In this document: positions 34,858 through 42,192 of the stretch, in pieces
Layout: each line of letters starts with the position of its first letter
How positions within the stretch are numbered: the first letter of the stretch is position 1
Assembly: GCF_000585355.1 (NCBI RefSeq)
Contig: NZ_KK073873.1
Coordinates: 2,833,703-2,897,702 of the forward strand
Length of the DNA: 64,000 bases
Source of the DNA: Xylanibacter oryzae DSM 17970
Lineage (GTDB): Bacteria; Bacteroidota; Bacteroidia; Bacteroidales; Bacteroidaceae
Reading direction: 5' to 3'
Position numbers and translations under genes: made by a program
Notes under the pieces: generated by a model
Seen by the model: only the letters and a program-made list of their open reading frames with translations
Told to the model about the DNA's origin: nothing
The model's database searches: none

Positions 34858-35440
34858 AATAAAACTTCCATCAAAAATCTATTTGGAAGATTATTCTGGT
34901 GATTATCATAAATTTATAGATGCTGTCTATCAAATATTTGAAAATGATTTCATTAGGCATAAAACTAAATTTGGTTCTCATGTTCTAGGTATGAAAATCA
35001 ATCCAAAGTTTCAAGAAAGGGCTTATACATTCTATCATATGACCCATGAGGGAGAAGAAGAAAACGAGAGAACACCCGATTTGCGAAGGTGTGAATGTAT
35101 GCCATGGGCTAAACCTGTTATTGGAAATGTGCAAAATTGGAACTTGAAATTCTGGAGACAATCTCGTATTAGGTCAGAAAATAGAATCTGTATTTGGTTG
35201 GAATGTTCTGAAGAAGTAGAAGATGATTACTTTATCATATTAGAGGTCCGAGAAACGTATGTTCTGCTTTGGACAGCTTTTATGTCTAAATATTCAAATT
35301 CAACGAGAAAGAAACTTAATGAGTATAATGAATGGAAAGATTCGACTGATGGGAAGAGTGTTAACACACCTGATGAACTCGTAAAAATGATACAGGATAA
35401 CATAAAAAAGCAAAGAGCGAACAAAAGTTCGCTCCCGTAA
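34847..35440 (+). CDS. Unknown partner of the DUF3800 protein
   Basis: A 197-residue protein starting at the ATG at 34847, 11 bases inside the DUF3800 gene, so translation is coupled. I recall a family of phage-related proteins with the same landmarks (LPSKIYLEDYSG-Y--FI-AVY-IF, then PDLRRCE--PW-KP-I, then RICIWLE, then LLWTAF---Y), sometimes grouped with small RelE/barnase-like nucleases, but cannot name it with confidence. It may be toxin or immunity partner of the DUF3800 protein. Confidence 0.6.
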   Translation: MENKIKLPSKIYLEDYSGDYHKFIDAVYQIFENDFIRHKTKFGSHVLGMKINPKFQERAYTFYHMTHEGEEENERTPDLRRCECMPWAKPVIGNVQNWNLKFWRQSRIRSENRICIWLECSEEVEDDYFIILEVRETYVLLWTAFMSKYSNSTRKKLNEYNEWKDSTDGKSVNTPDELVKMIQDNIKKQRANKSSLP

Positions 35441-35792
35441 CTCCTTCAACACATGGTTGCTGAGATGACACAAAGGTATTCACTATTATTGGATAATCAA
35501 AATATTCTAGTTTTTTAGTGCGATATTTAACTTTATATAATATTAAATAACATAATCTGAGCTAGATAACAACATATATCAAACAGCGTTTATCATTATG
35601 CAAACAACTTGGTGAAAACCCTTAACCTGGTTGAAAAATAACTAGTGCTATTTCTATGAAGAAAGCTCAGGCTATTGTCGATGCTAAAAAAATTGTTTGC
35701 AAATCATTTATTTTCCATTTTAAATTTAATAAATTGATAAAATTTAAGTATTTTTGCAAAACTAAATATAATTCTAATTCAATACACCTTGC
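35441..35792. other. 352-bp AT-rich gap left of the decayed restriction locus
   Basis: No gene is seen. A 48-codon chance frame runs through the promoter at 35725-35756. Scattered stop codons. Confidence 0.3.
35725..35756 (+). promoter_or_regulatory. Promoter in front of the hsdM tail
   Basis: TTTA (35725-35728), 20 bases, then TATTTTTG (35749-35756). It fits the Bacteroidetes consensus apart from one base at -33. It now stands 36 bp before a fragment of hsdM, so it may drive the intact ORF6N gene. Confidence 0.5.
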
Positions 35793-35930
35793 TATGTAGA
35801 TACCTTTGAAGAGGAAGAATCTATCGACATCAAAGCTGTTATGAGTGAAATTAAGAGCCTTGAATCTAAACGAGCAGAGTTTGATGTGGAGATCGAGGGT
35901 TCTCTAAAAGAGTTGGGATTGGTAGATTAA
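35793..35930 (+). pseudogene. hsdM: 3' end of a type I restriction-modification methylase gene (hsdM remnant)
   Basis: Forty-five codons in frame: YVDTFEEEESIDIKAV, a coiled tail KSLESKRAEFDVEIEG, ending LKELGLVD. This matches the C-terminus of HsdM proteins (YVDTFEEEE---D---V...LKELG). All catalytic parts (SAM and NPPF motifs) are absent from the sequence upstream, so it is a relic. Confidence 0.8.
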
Positions 35931-35942
35931 GAGTATTTGACA

Positions 35943-36860
35943 ATGAACGAAAACAAAAATAACAAAGCAGAAATCCAACCAGTTGCAAATTGTGACCAGA
36001 TGGCAATAGAAAAGTCTATTGAATCTTTTATATTGACAATTAGAGGACAACAAGTCATATTGGATAGAGATTTAGCTTCATTATATAAAGTAGGAACAGG
36101 CCGCATTAATGAACAAGTAAAAAGAAATATAAAGCGATTCCCTGCTGACTTTATGTTTCAGCTTAATGATGATGAGTTCCAAAACTTGAAATCGCAATTT
36201 GCGATATCAAACTGGGGTGGCGTTCGTAAACTGCCTTATGCCTTCACCGAGCAAGGCATCGCTATGCTAAGTAGTGTACTTCACTCAGATGTAGCAATAG
36301 AAGTAAACATCCGTATCATGCGTGCTTTTGTATCCATGCGTCATTTTATAGCAGGTAATGCACAAGTATTCAAGCGACTTGAAGACATTGAATACCATCA
36401 AAAGGAATCGGATAAACGAATTGAAGAGATTTTTCAGAAATTCGATATAAAAGAATCTGTTAATCAAGGTATATTCTATGACGGTCAAGTCTTTGATGCC
36501 TATGTATTTGTATCAGACTTAATTAAGAAAGCGAAGACTTCTATCGTCTTAATTGATAACTATATAGATGAGTCGGTCTTGACAATGCTAGATAAAAGGG
36601 AAATAAATGTAGCTGCTACTATTTATACAGGCAAAATCAGCCGCCAACTTCAATTGGATATAACCCGCCACAACGCTCAATATCCGCCCATCACCGTCAA
36701 TGAGTTCCGTAATTCACACGACCGTTTTTTAATCATTGATGATGAAGTCTATCATATCGGAGCATCTATCAAGGATTTAGGGAAAAAGTGGTTTGGCTTT
36801 GCACTGATGCGAGATATAACAGCAATGGAAATCATTAACCGTATAAATGGAGTACACTAA
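35943..36860 (+). CDS. ORF6N-domain protein with a C-terminal phospholipase-D-like part
   Basis: A 305-residue protein. Residues about 20-115 form an ORF6N DNA-binding domain (IRGQQVILDRDLASLYKVGTGR, then RFPADFMFQLNDDEF, then PYAFTEQGIAMLSSVL). The C-terminal half resembles the PLD fold with a single HxD-type motif (NSHDRFLIIDDEVYHIG). Such genes are found between hsdM and hsdS in many Bacteroidetes type I loci. Start taken at the ATG 35943, 12 bases after the hsdM tail. It appears intact though its neighbours are dead. Confidence 0.85.
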   Translation: MNENKNNKAEIQPVANCDQMAIEKSIESFILTIRGQQVILDRDLASLYKVGTGRINEQVKRNIKRFPADFMFQLNDDEFQNLKSQFAISNWGGVRKLPYAFTEQGIAMLSSVLHSDVAIEVNIRIMRAFVSMRHFIAGNAQVFKRLEDIEYHQKESDKRIEEIFQKFDIKESVNQGIFYDGQVFDAYVFVSDLIKKAKTSIVLIDNYIDESVLTMLDKREINVAATIYTGKISRQLQLDITRHNAQYPPITVNEFRNSHDRFLIIDDEVYHIGASIKDLGKKWFGFALMRDITAMEIINRINGVH

Positions 36861-36874
36861 GCAGCATTGGATTA

Positions 36875-36964
36875 CATTTAAAGAATATATTCAATTCCGG
36901 CGAACTTGAAGAAAGTTCAGTTACCGAGAATTTCTCGGTAACTGCCAGCTATGGTAATTTATGA
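36875..36964 (+). pseudogene. RhuM-family (virulence RhuM) remnant
   Basis: A 29-codon stretch HLKNIFNSGELEESSVTENF ending SVTASYGNL and a stop. It matches a conserved part of RhuM proteins (HLKNIF-SGEL-E-SVTE-FSVTASDG). Nothing before or after belongs to the gene. RhuM genes occur in type I restriction loci. Confidence 0.65.
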
Positions 36965-37020
36965 TATGAAAGGTTTTTCTTATACCAATAAAATATATAA
37001 AACAATGGTATCTTTTTTAT

Positions 37021-37406
37021 AGTCAGGACGATGCAATTTGCCAACAAGCTGTTGGCAAATTAGGCGAAGACGTATTTTTCTCCGTTCCGTGGGGGCATCA
37101 TCTATATATCATGTCGTCGTGCAAAGATATAAATAAAGCCGTTTTTACCTGCAAAAGACTGTAGAGAACGGATGGAGTGGGGCCGTATTACTCAACTTCC
37201 TAGACACCGACCTTTACGAGCGTCAGGGTAAGGCCGTGAACAACTTCATTCGTTTCCTAATCGAGCTTGGGCAGGGCTTTGCTTATGTAGGTCGTCAGGT
37301 TCCACTAGTAGAGGTAGGAGACGAAACTCTTTTTGCAGACCCCCAAATGATTTATAGCCTATATCACACACCTGCACTAGAATTGACAGTACCATTATCT
37401 TTTTGA
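37021..37406 (+). pseudogene. YhcG/DUF1016 PDDEXK nuclease pseudogene
   Basis: Starts CQQAVGKLGEDVFFSVPWGH, the DUF1016/YhcG core. After NKAVF a one-base shift moves the frame to TVENGWSGAVLLNFLDTDLY and ERQGKAVNNF. The segment to IRFLIELGQGFAYVGRQVPL is deleted, and the catalytic EVG...D...ExK part degenerates after GDETLF. So there is one frameshift plus at least two deletions. The intact protein is a roughly 350-residue nuclease-like accessory of restriction loci. Confidence 0.75.
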
Positions 37407-37509
37407 GTTAAAAACATTATTTTGCGTCAAATAAGACCAAATGTTGTGTATTTAGTGTTAAATATACATGAAAAGTGTGGCATTTTTATTTATTATTGGA
37501 ATAATTGAT

Positions 37510-37517
37510 TAATTTTG
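37510..37517 (+). promoter_or_regulatory. -7 promoter element of the XRE-ImmA-PIN unit
   Basis: TAATTTTG matches TAnnTTTG, 34 bases upstream of the XRE ATG. Confidence 0.45.
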
Positions 37518-37551
37518 CCACGCGAAAACATTTATAAACAAACAATTAAAA

Positions 37552-37890
37552 ATGAACAAGACTATCGGAAAGAACTTAAATAAATTGAGGAACGTTTCTG
37601 CTTATACTCAGGATGAAATTGCTTCTGCACTTGGTATAACTCGTTCTGCTTATAGCAATTACGAAAGTGGAGAAAGAGAAATGCCTTTTGATTTATTAGA
37701 AAAGGCATCCAATTTGTTTGGATGTGAACTCTATGTTTTTTTTGAAGAGGAGGTTTCTGTTGATGATATGATTCTTGCGTCAGCTTTTCGTTTGGATAGT
37801 TTATGTGAGAAAGATCTTAAAGAGATATGTCAATTCAAGGATATTGTGAAGTCATATTTAAAAATGGATCAATTAGCAACTGTAAAATGA
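37552..37890 (+). CDS. XRE-family regulator (antitoxin-like) of the ImmA-PIN triad
   Basis: A 112-residue protein with an N-terminal Cro/C1 helix-turn-helix (LNKLRNVSAYTQDEIASALGITRSAYSNYESGEREMP) and a C-terminal helical extension (SVDDMILASAFRLDSLCEKDLKEICQFKDIV). The stop TGA overlaps the ATG of the next gene (ATGA), so the first two proteins are coupled. It should repress its own promoter and be the substrate of the ImmA-type protease, by analogy with ImmR/ImmA. Confidence 0.88.
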   Translation: MNKTIGKNLNKLRNVSAYTQDEIASALGITRSAYSNYESGEREMPFDLLEKASNLFGCELYVFFEEEVSVDDMILASAFRLDSLCEKDLKEICQFKDIVKSYLKMDQLATVK

Positions 37891-38603
37891 AAGCAGGTCA
37901 GAAAAAACTTATTGAACAATTAGTAGTTAAGTTTCGTCAGGAGGTAGGATTAGACAATACTGATGCAATCAATTTAAAAAGTCTTTTACTCAAACTAAGG
38001 GTCTTAACTATATTCAGGCCTCTATCCGATAACTTTTCAGGAATGAGTTTAAAAGATTCATCTTGTCACCGCTTTATGCTGATTAATTCGAATCAGCCAC
38101 GAGGCAGACAGCATTTCACAATAGCACATGAGTTATATCATTTGTTTATTGAAGATAATCCAATGCCTCACAAATGTATTTCAAATAACGGAGATAAAAA
38201 TCCAATAGAAAAGCAGGCAGATATGTTTGCTTCCATTTTATTGATGCCGGAGGATGGTATAGTCCAAATGCTGACAAAGGATGAATTGACTAAAGGCAAC
38301 GTTACATTGGCATCGGTTATTAAGTTGGAACACTATTATTCCGTATCACGTACTGCCTTGCTTAACCGTCTATGTGACCTGTCTTTGATAACTAAAGCAG
38401 CTAAGGATTCACTTGCTAAGCTTCCTGTTATTCAGACAGCTCGTGAATATGGTTATGATATAGCCCTTTACGAACCAGGCAATGAAAATTTGATTATTAG
38501 TGATTTTGGTGAAAAGGCACGTAACCTTTTTGATGCAGGTAAAATATCAGAAGGACACTATATTGAACTTTTGAATAAATTGAACTATAATGCCGAAGAA
38601 TAA
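37887..38603 (+). CDS. ImmA/IrrE-family metallopeptidase
   Basis: A 238-residue protein with the zinc-protease motif HFTIAHELYHLFIE (HExxH) at about residues 74-87 and the third ligand region NPIEKQADMFASILLMP (E in EKQAD). The C-terminal half (from about 130) is helical. ImmA/IrrE proteases cut or otherwise inactivate their XRE partner after a signal such as DNA damage. The start at 37887 overlaps the XRE stop; its end overlaps the PIN gene by 14 bases. Confidence 0.9.
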   Translation: MKAGQKKLIEQLVVKFRQEVGLDNTDAINLKSLLLKLRVLTIFRPLSDNFSGMSLKDSSCHRFMLINSNQPRGRQHFTIAHELYHLFIEDNPMPHKCISNNGDKNPIEKQADMFASILLMPEDGIVQMLTKDELTKGNVTLASVIKLEHYYSVSRTALLNRLCDLSLITKAAKDSLAKLPVIQTAREYGYDIALYEPGNENLIISDFGEKARNLFDAGKISEGHYIELLNKLNYNAEE

Positions 38604-39117
38604 GACCAAAATTGTGCTTGATTCAGATGTGGTTATCCATTTTATTAAAGGTGATAGCTCTACATTATTGTTCGATATATTTCCGGAATATCAGTATTTG
38701 ATACTTGATGTTGTTTATGATGAGCTGGCCAAAAACACTCAAACACGTACGGTCATTGATAATATTGCGAAATTCATGCCCGATAAACTACAAAAAATTA
38801 AATTTGAACCTACAGGGGGTATGATGTGCGAATATGCTCAGCTATTACGTACATTGGGTAAAGGTGAAAGTGCTTGCATGATATATTGTTATGATAATAA
38901 AGATGTATTAGGCAGTAGTAATCTTAGAGATATAAAAGAGTATTGCGTTTCACATGATATTACTTATCTGACAACGCTTGATTTCCTTTATTACGCTTAT
39001 GTACGCCAAAAAATGACAAAGGAAGAGTGTGATGAGTTTATTCAAAAGGTTGTTCGCAAAGGCAGTAAATTACCAGATGTTGACATATCCAAATATTCTT
39101 GTCCGGTCGAAATATAA
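38590..39117 (+). CDS. PIN-like domain protein (putative RNase toxin)
   Basis: A 175-residue protein with PIN-domain pattern: KIVLDSDVVIHFIKGDSS (first Asp), a middle region with LILDVVYDELAKN (Glu), and GKGESACMIYCYD (second acidic site). The third site, usually an Asp in a T-D-D or L-D-D strand, reads LGSSNLRDIKEYC, so one metal ligand may be changed; TTLDFLYY follows. It overlaps the ImmA gene by 14 bases, so the triad is one translational unit, a likely three-part regulated toxin or stress system. Confidence 0.8.
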   Translation: MPKNKTKIVLDSDVVIHFIKGDSSTLLFDIFPEYQYLILDVVYDELAKNTQTRTVIDNIAKFMPDKLQKIKFEPTGGMMCEYAQLLRTLGKGESACMIYCYDNKDVLGSSNLRDIKEYCVSHDITYLTTLDFLYYAYVRQKMTKEECDEFIQKVVRKGSKLPDVDISKYSCPVEI

Positions 39118-39428
39118 ATTAAAAATAGTAAGGATCTCTTCATCTTTTGATGGGAAATCCTTTCTATTATAATATAATTGTTTACCAAAGTGTGCCCTTC
39201 AAACCATTCAAAGAGGAATATTTTTATAAATAAATGTCACTTTACCACTTGCCCTGTGTTTATGGGACTTTCAGGTGCTCCGAAATACCACAAAACACCA
39301 CTCTGCTACCACTCTAAAATCAATATTTAGTTTGATTTTACGTAATACACTGATCCATAATTCATTTTTTGTAAAGAATAAATTCAATCTATGATTTTTT
39401 ATTTTTAACCAGTCGTTTTTGTACACAA
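39118..39428. other. Intergenic region between the PIN triad and araC
   Basis: Except for the hairpin at 39130-39166 there is no feature. The part 39240-39320 is GC-richer than the rest of the gap; it could be an old integration border, but no integrase or repeat is seen. Confidence 0.3.
39130..39166 (+). terminator. Weak terminator of the XRE-ImmA-PIN unit
   Basis: AAGGAT / ATCCTT arms with an inner CATC/GATG pair, followed by TCTATTAT, 13 bases past the PIN stop. Confidence 0.45.
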
Positions 39429-39460
39429 AAAGAATCCCCAATAAATATTAAGGATTCTTT
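39429..39460 (-). terminator. Terminator of the AraC-family gene
   Basis: A 9-bp perfect stem AAAGAATCC / GGATTCTTT with a 14-base loop; on the minus strand it is followed by TTTTTG, 16 bases past the araC-type stop. Confidence 0.75.
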
Positions 39461-39475
39461 CATTAGTACCGAGCC

Positions 39476-40420
39476 TTAAAGCGGTTTTACAGGAATGCAA
39501 ATGTCAACAATGAACTTATGTTCCGGATGATCGTTATAATCATTGTGATACAACTCGTATGTGCATCCGTCTCCAGGCTGATAACCACTTTCGGTTAACC
39601 AAGAACACATAGTGTTCCATGCCTGTTCAAATTCTGTTTCCTTAATCTCAAAATGTCCGACAGCATACTTTCCCGCAGGGATCGTTGATTTCCCGATTTC
39701 TCCCTCAACCTTTACGTTGCTGCTGACAATGATACTAGCATCTTGACGTACCTTGTCGATACTGGTGATTGAAGGATCATCTCGATAGACCGTCACTGTT
39801 TTGGTTTCGGAAGTTACTAACTCACGGGGAATCGCCCATTTAAATAATTTTTCATAAGCCTGCCCGATCTTATTGAACGCACCCATGTGGCGACAATAGA
39901 TGAGATTGAGCTCAGGCATCCGTTTAATTTCAATTTTTGTGTCCATAATTATTAATTGATTAAATTCGACGGTGCAAAATTGCTCATTTATTTTCTGAAT
40001 GTTTTTCCCAATCTTGCTAATTGGTTTGCAATTCTTGCTATATCTAATTCCATCCTTAATATATATGGCTTTATTCTGCTGACGGAACTCCTTGGCACTC
40101 ATACCAAAGAATGATTTGAATGCACGGCTGAATGAAGAAAGGTTCCCGAACCCACACTGATAACAGATCTCACTGATGGATTCTTTTTGGTGGTCCTGTA
40201 AGAGCTGTGCTGCTTTCTCGAGCCTGACACGTGATAGAAAATTATTGGGAGTCTCACCCAATATAAAAGTAAAAATACGATGAAAATGATAGGGAGAAAA
40301 TGCCGCAATATCAGACATTAAAGATAAATCAATCGTCTGATCCATATTTTGACTAATATAATCCATAACCCGATTGATACGGGCTGTATATTCTTTTTTA
40401 CTCAGTTCTTTAAAATCCAT
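39476..40420 (-). CDS. AraC-family regulator with GyrI-like effector domain
   Basis: A protein of about 314 residues. N-terminal AraC HTH pair: INRVMDYISQNMDQTIDLSLMS...FSPYHFHRIFTFILGETPNNFLSRVRLEKAAQLL, then ISEICYQCGFGNLSSFSRAFKSFFGMSAKEFR. The C-terminal 150 residues form a GyrI/SOUL-like small-molecule-binding domain (TKIEIKRMPELNLIYCRHMGAF...). This is the layout of SbmC/Rob-like multidrug regulators. The ATG at 40420 is preferred over 40438, because the -7 element at 40436-40443 would place the start of transcription between them. Confidence 0.92.
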   Translation of the reverse strand: MDFKELSKKEYTARINRVMDYISQNMDQTIDLSLMSDIAAFSPYHFHRIFTFILGETPNNFLSRVRLEKAAQLLQDHQKESISEICYQCGFGNLSSFSRAFKSFFGMSAKEFRQQNKAIYIKDGIRYSKNCKPISKIGKNIQKINEQFCTVEFNQLIIMDTKIEIKRMPELNLIYCRHMGAFNKIGQAYEKLFKWAIPRELVTSETKTVTVYRDDPSITSIDKVRQDASIIVSSNVKVEGEIGKSTIPAGKYAVGHFEIKETEFEQAWNTMCSWLTESGYQPGDGCTYELYHNDYNDHPEHKFIVDICIPVKPL

Positions 40421-40435
40421 AACACAATATTTTTG

Positions 40436-40443
40436 CAAAGTTA
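40436..40443 (-). promoter_or_regulatory. -7 promoter element of the AraC-type gene
   Basis: TAACTTTG on the minus strand, 15 bases upstream of the ATG at 40420. Confidence 0.5.
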
Positions 40444-40681
40444 AATCATGTTTCTCAGCTTTATTTTGCAGATCTTGCTGAATTTCATCTTATTTTTAAC
40501 GTGTAGCCACAGAATCTGTTTATCTATTATGGCTCATCATATAAATTGAGTTATCATGCAAAGATACAAAGAGTTTATTGAATTTCTGCATCTTTAAGGT
40601 AATCGTTTGCTTAAGTGAAAAAGGGTTACTTTGCAGATGAAACTTTATTTCCATTTTCGTCTACTTTTGTCTTTATTTTCA

Positions 40682-40782
40682 AGAGCATAGCTCTCACTTT
40701 CAGGAAGATAGCTTTTACATGGTCAAAGCATAGCTCCAATAGTTCAAAAGCTATGCTTTTGAGATGGCGGAGCATAGCTCCG
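40682..40782. repeat. Five phased palindromes with a GC-ATA-GC core
   Basis: Five units share the core GCATAGC or its complement: AGAGCATAGCTCT (40682-40694), GAAGATAGCTTTT (40704-40716, degenerate), AAAGCATAGCTCC (40725-40737), AAAAGCTATGCTTTT (40746-40760) and CGGAGCATAGCTCCG (40768-40782). The first, fourth and fifth are perfect palindromes. Centres are 22, 21-22, 22 and 22 bp apart, about two helical turns. They lie in the gap between the AraC gene and a cation efflux gene. The rest of the gap 40444-41056 has no supported gene; a 71-codon minus-strand frame covers the array. Confidence 0.75.
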
Positions 40783-41056
40783 GAGTGGTATTTGAGTGAC
40801 GTTTTGTGGCATTTATATTGATTGTCGTAAAACTTTATCATATTGATGATCAGTTGTTTACAACGTGCAGTGGTAAAGTGGTAGTTATTATTATTATTTT
40901 ATTCTGCAAATGGCAGGGACCTATCTGTTTATTTTCTTTTGTGAGTATAAAAGAAAATGGAACCAAAAGAAAAAACGCAAACACGCTGTGACGCGATATC
41001 GCAGGCTGACGCAGATGGTGATTGCACTATGTTATCGCTATCCTTACGCTAAAAAA

Positions 41057-41091
41057 GAAAAAGGTCGGGACTCTATCACAGAGTCTCGGCC
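41057..41091 (-). terminator. Terminator of the cation efflux gene
   Basis: GGTCGGGACTC / GAGTCTCGGCC on the + strand; read on the minus strand it forms a stem of about 12 pairs (G-U pairs included) followed by TTTTTC, 22 bases past the gene's stop. Confidence 0.8.
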
Positions 41092-41113
41092 TTCTATAAT
41101 TAACTCACAACAT

Positions 41114-41965
41114 TTATTCATCCGGTTCTGCATGTACAGTTACATCACACTGTGGTATCACCTTCTTTATCTGAGCGTCTATATCATCGCACAGAGAGTG
41201 GATATCCTTAAGGTTTAAGTCGGGCTGCAGATGTACATTCACGTCTATGAAGGTATATGCACCAGACGTCCTTATCTTAAGATCATGATAGTAACGTATA
41301 TTTTTGTTCAATTTCAACCTGTCTTCTACTATCTCGGTAACTCCTGTAGGAACCTTATCAAGCAGCACGTCTATGGCTTTCTTGCACATGCCATAAGATA
41401 TGTAAAATATAATAATGGCTACACAGATGGCGGCTATGGCATCGGCTTTGTGGTAACCGAAATTGGCGAAGATCAATCCCAGCAGTACACAGGCAGAACT
41501 GAGTATGTCGGTAGAGAAATGAATGGCATCGGCCTCGAGAGCCTGGCTGTTCTGTTGCTTTGCTACCTTAAACAGCTGTCTGGAACGGCTGAAGTCTATT
41601 ATCATTGATGTTATTACTACTATATAACTCCATACAGTGACTTCTACATGGAAATTGTTTGTCACAATCCTTGACACAGCCTCGTAAATGATCCAGCCAC
41701 TTGTCACAAAAAGTAATATCGACTCGAGAAATGCCGACAGGTTCTCTATCTTGCCATGACCATAATTATGATCACTATCGGCAGGCTTGTCCGAAAGACT
41801 TACGGATACGTAAGTGATAATAGCTGCTACCAAGTCTAATAGTGAATGTAGAGCTTCTGAGAGTATTCCTAAGCTGGCTGTTAATATGCCCACTATGAAT
41901 TTGAAAAGTGTAAGGGTAAAACCAGCGAAAATAGAAGACAATGCAACTTTCTGTTTGCTATTCAT
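41114..41965 (-). CDS. Cation diffusion facilitator (CDF) transporter
   Basis: A 283-residue inner-membrane protein with six membrane helices and a C-terminal cytoplasmic domain of the ferredoxin-like kind (KIRTSGAYTFIDVNVHLQPDLNLKDIHSLCDDI). Transport-site residues are HSLLDLV in helix 2 and HFSTD in helix 5, both HxxxD type; DHNYGHGKIE is conserved. Likely exports Zn2+, Fe2+ or Mn2+ by proton exchange. Stands alone, with a -7 element at 41997-42004. Confidence 0.93.
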   Translation of the reverse strand: MNSKQKVALSSIFAGFTLTLFKFIVGILTASLGILSEALHSLLDLVAAIITYVSVSLSDKPADSDHNYGHGKIENLSAFLESILLFVTSGWIIYEAVSRIVTNNFHVEVTVWSYIVVITSMIIDFSRSRQLFKVAKQQNSQALEADAIHFSTDILSSACVLLGLIFANFGYHKADAIAAICVAIIIFYISYGMCKKAIDVLLDKVPTGVTEIVEDRLKLNKNIRYYHDLKIRTSGAYTFIDVNVHLQPDLNLKDIHSLCDDIDAQIKKVIPQCDVTVHAEPDE

Positions 41966-41996
41966 TTTTTTATATCCGATTTACGAAATGAAACTG

Positions 41997-42004
41997 CAAA
42001 GATA
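41997..42004 (-). promoter_or_regulatory. -7 promoter element of the CDF gene
   Basis: TATCTTTG on the minus strand, 31 bases upstream of the ATG. Confidence 0.5.
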
Positions 42005-42128
42005 TTGCTTTTCCTGTAATAAAAGAACAATTAACTATTCAAACAATAAGATTTAGCCTTTATTAATATTTTAGATTGTATATAATCTGCAACTATATGA
42101 GAATAAAGCGTTTTAGGTGGTTATAAAC

Positions 42129-42160
42129 TTTGGTAAAGTCAACTATTATTAGTAGTTTTG
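42129..42160 (+). promoter_or_regulatory. Promoter of the membrane/cytidylate-kinase fusion gene
   Basis: TTTG (42129-42132), 20 bases, TAGTTTTG (42153-42160): full consensus on the + strand, 32 bases upstream of the ATG. Confidence 0.75.
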
Positions 42161-42192
42161 CATTCCGAAAGAAAGTAAACATTTTATAAATC

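Noticed and set aside
39240..39320. Possible attachment site or integrase tail
   Set aside because: The GC-richer stretch has no translated similarity I recognise, no flanking repeat and no tRNA, so it is left as unassigned.
40626..40841. 71-codon minus-strand frame across the palindrome array
   Set aside because: Could be a peptide, but its repetition follows from the palindromes and the unit spacing is not a constant multiple of three; not listed as a gene, though mentioned as an alternative.
40910..41218. 102-codon + strand frame starting MAGTYLFIFF
   Set aside because: Runs into the antisense of the CDF gene and across its terminator; no family features.
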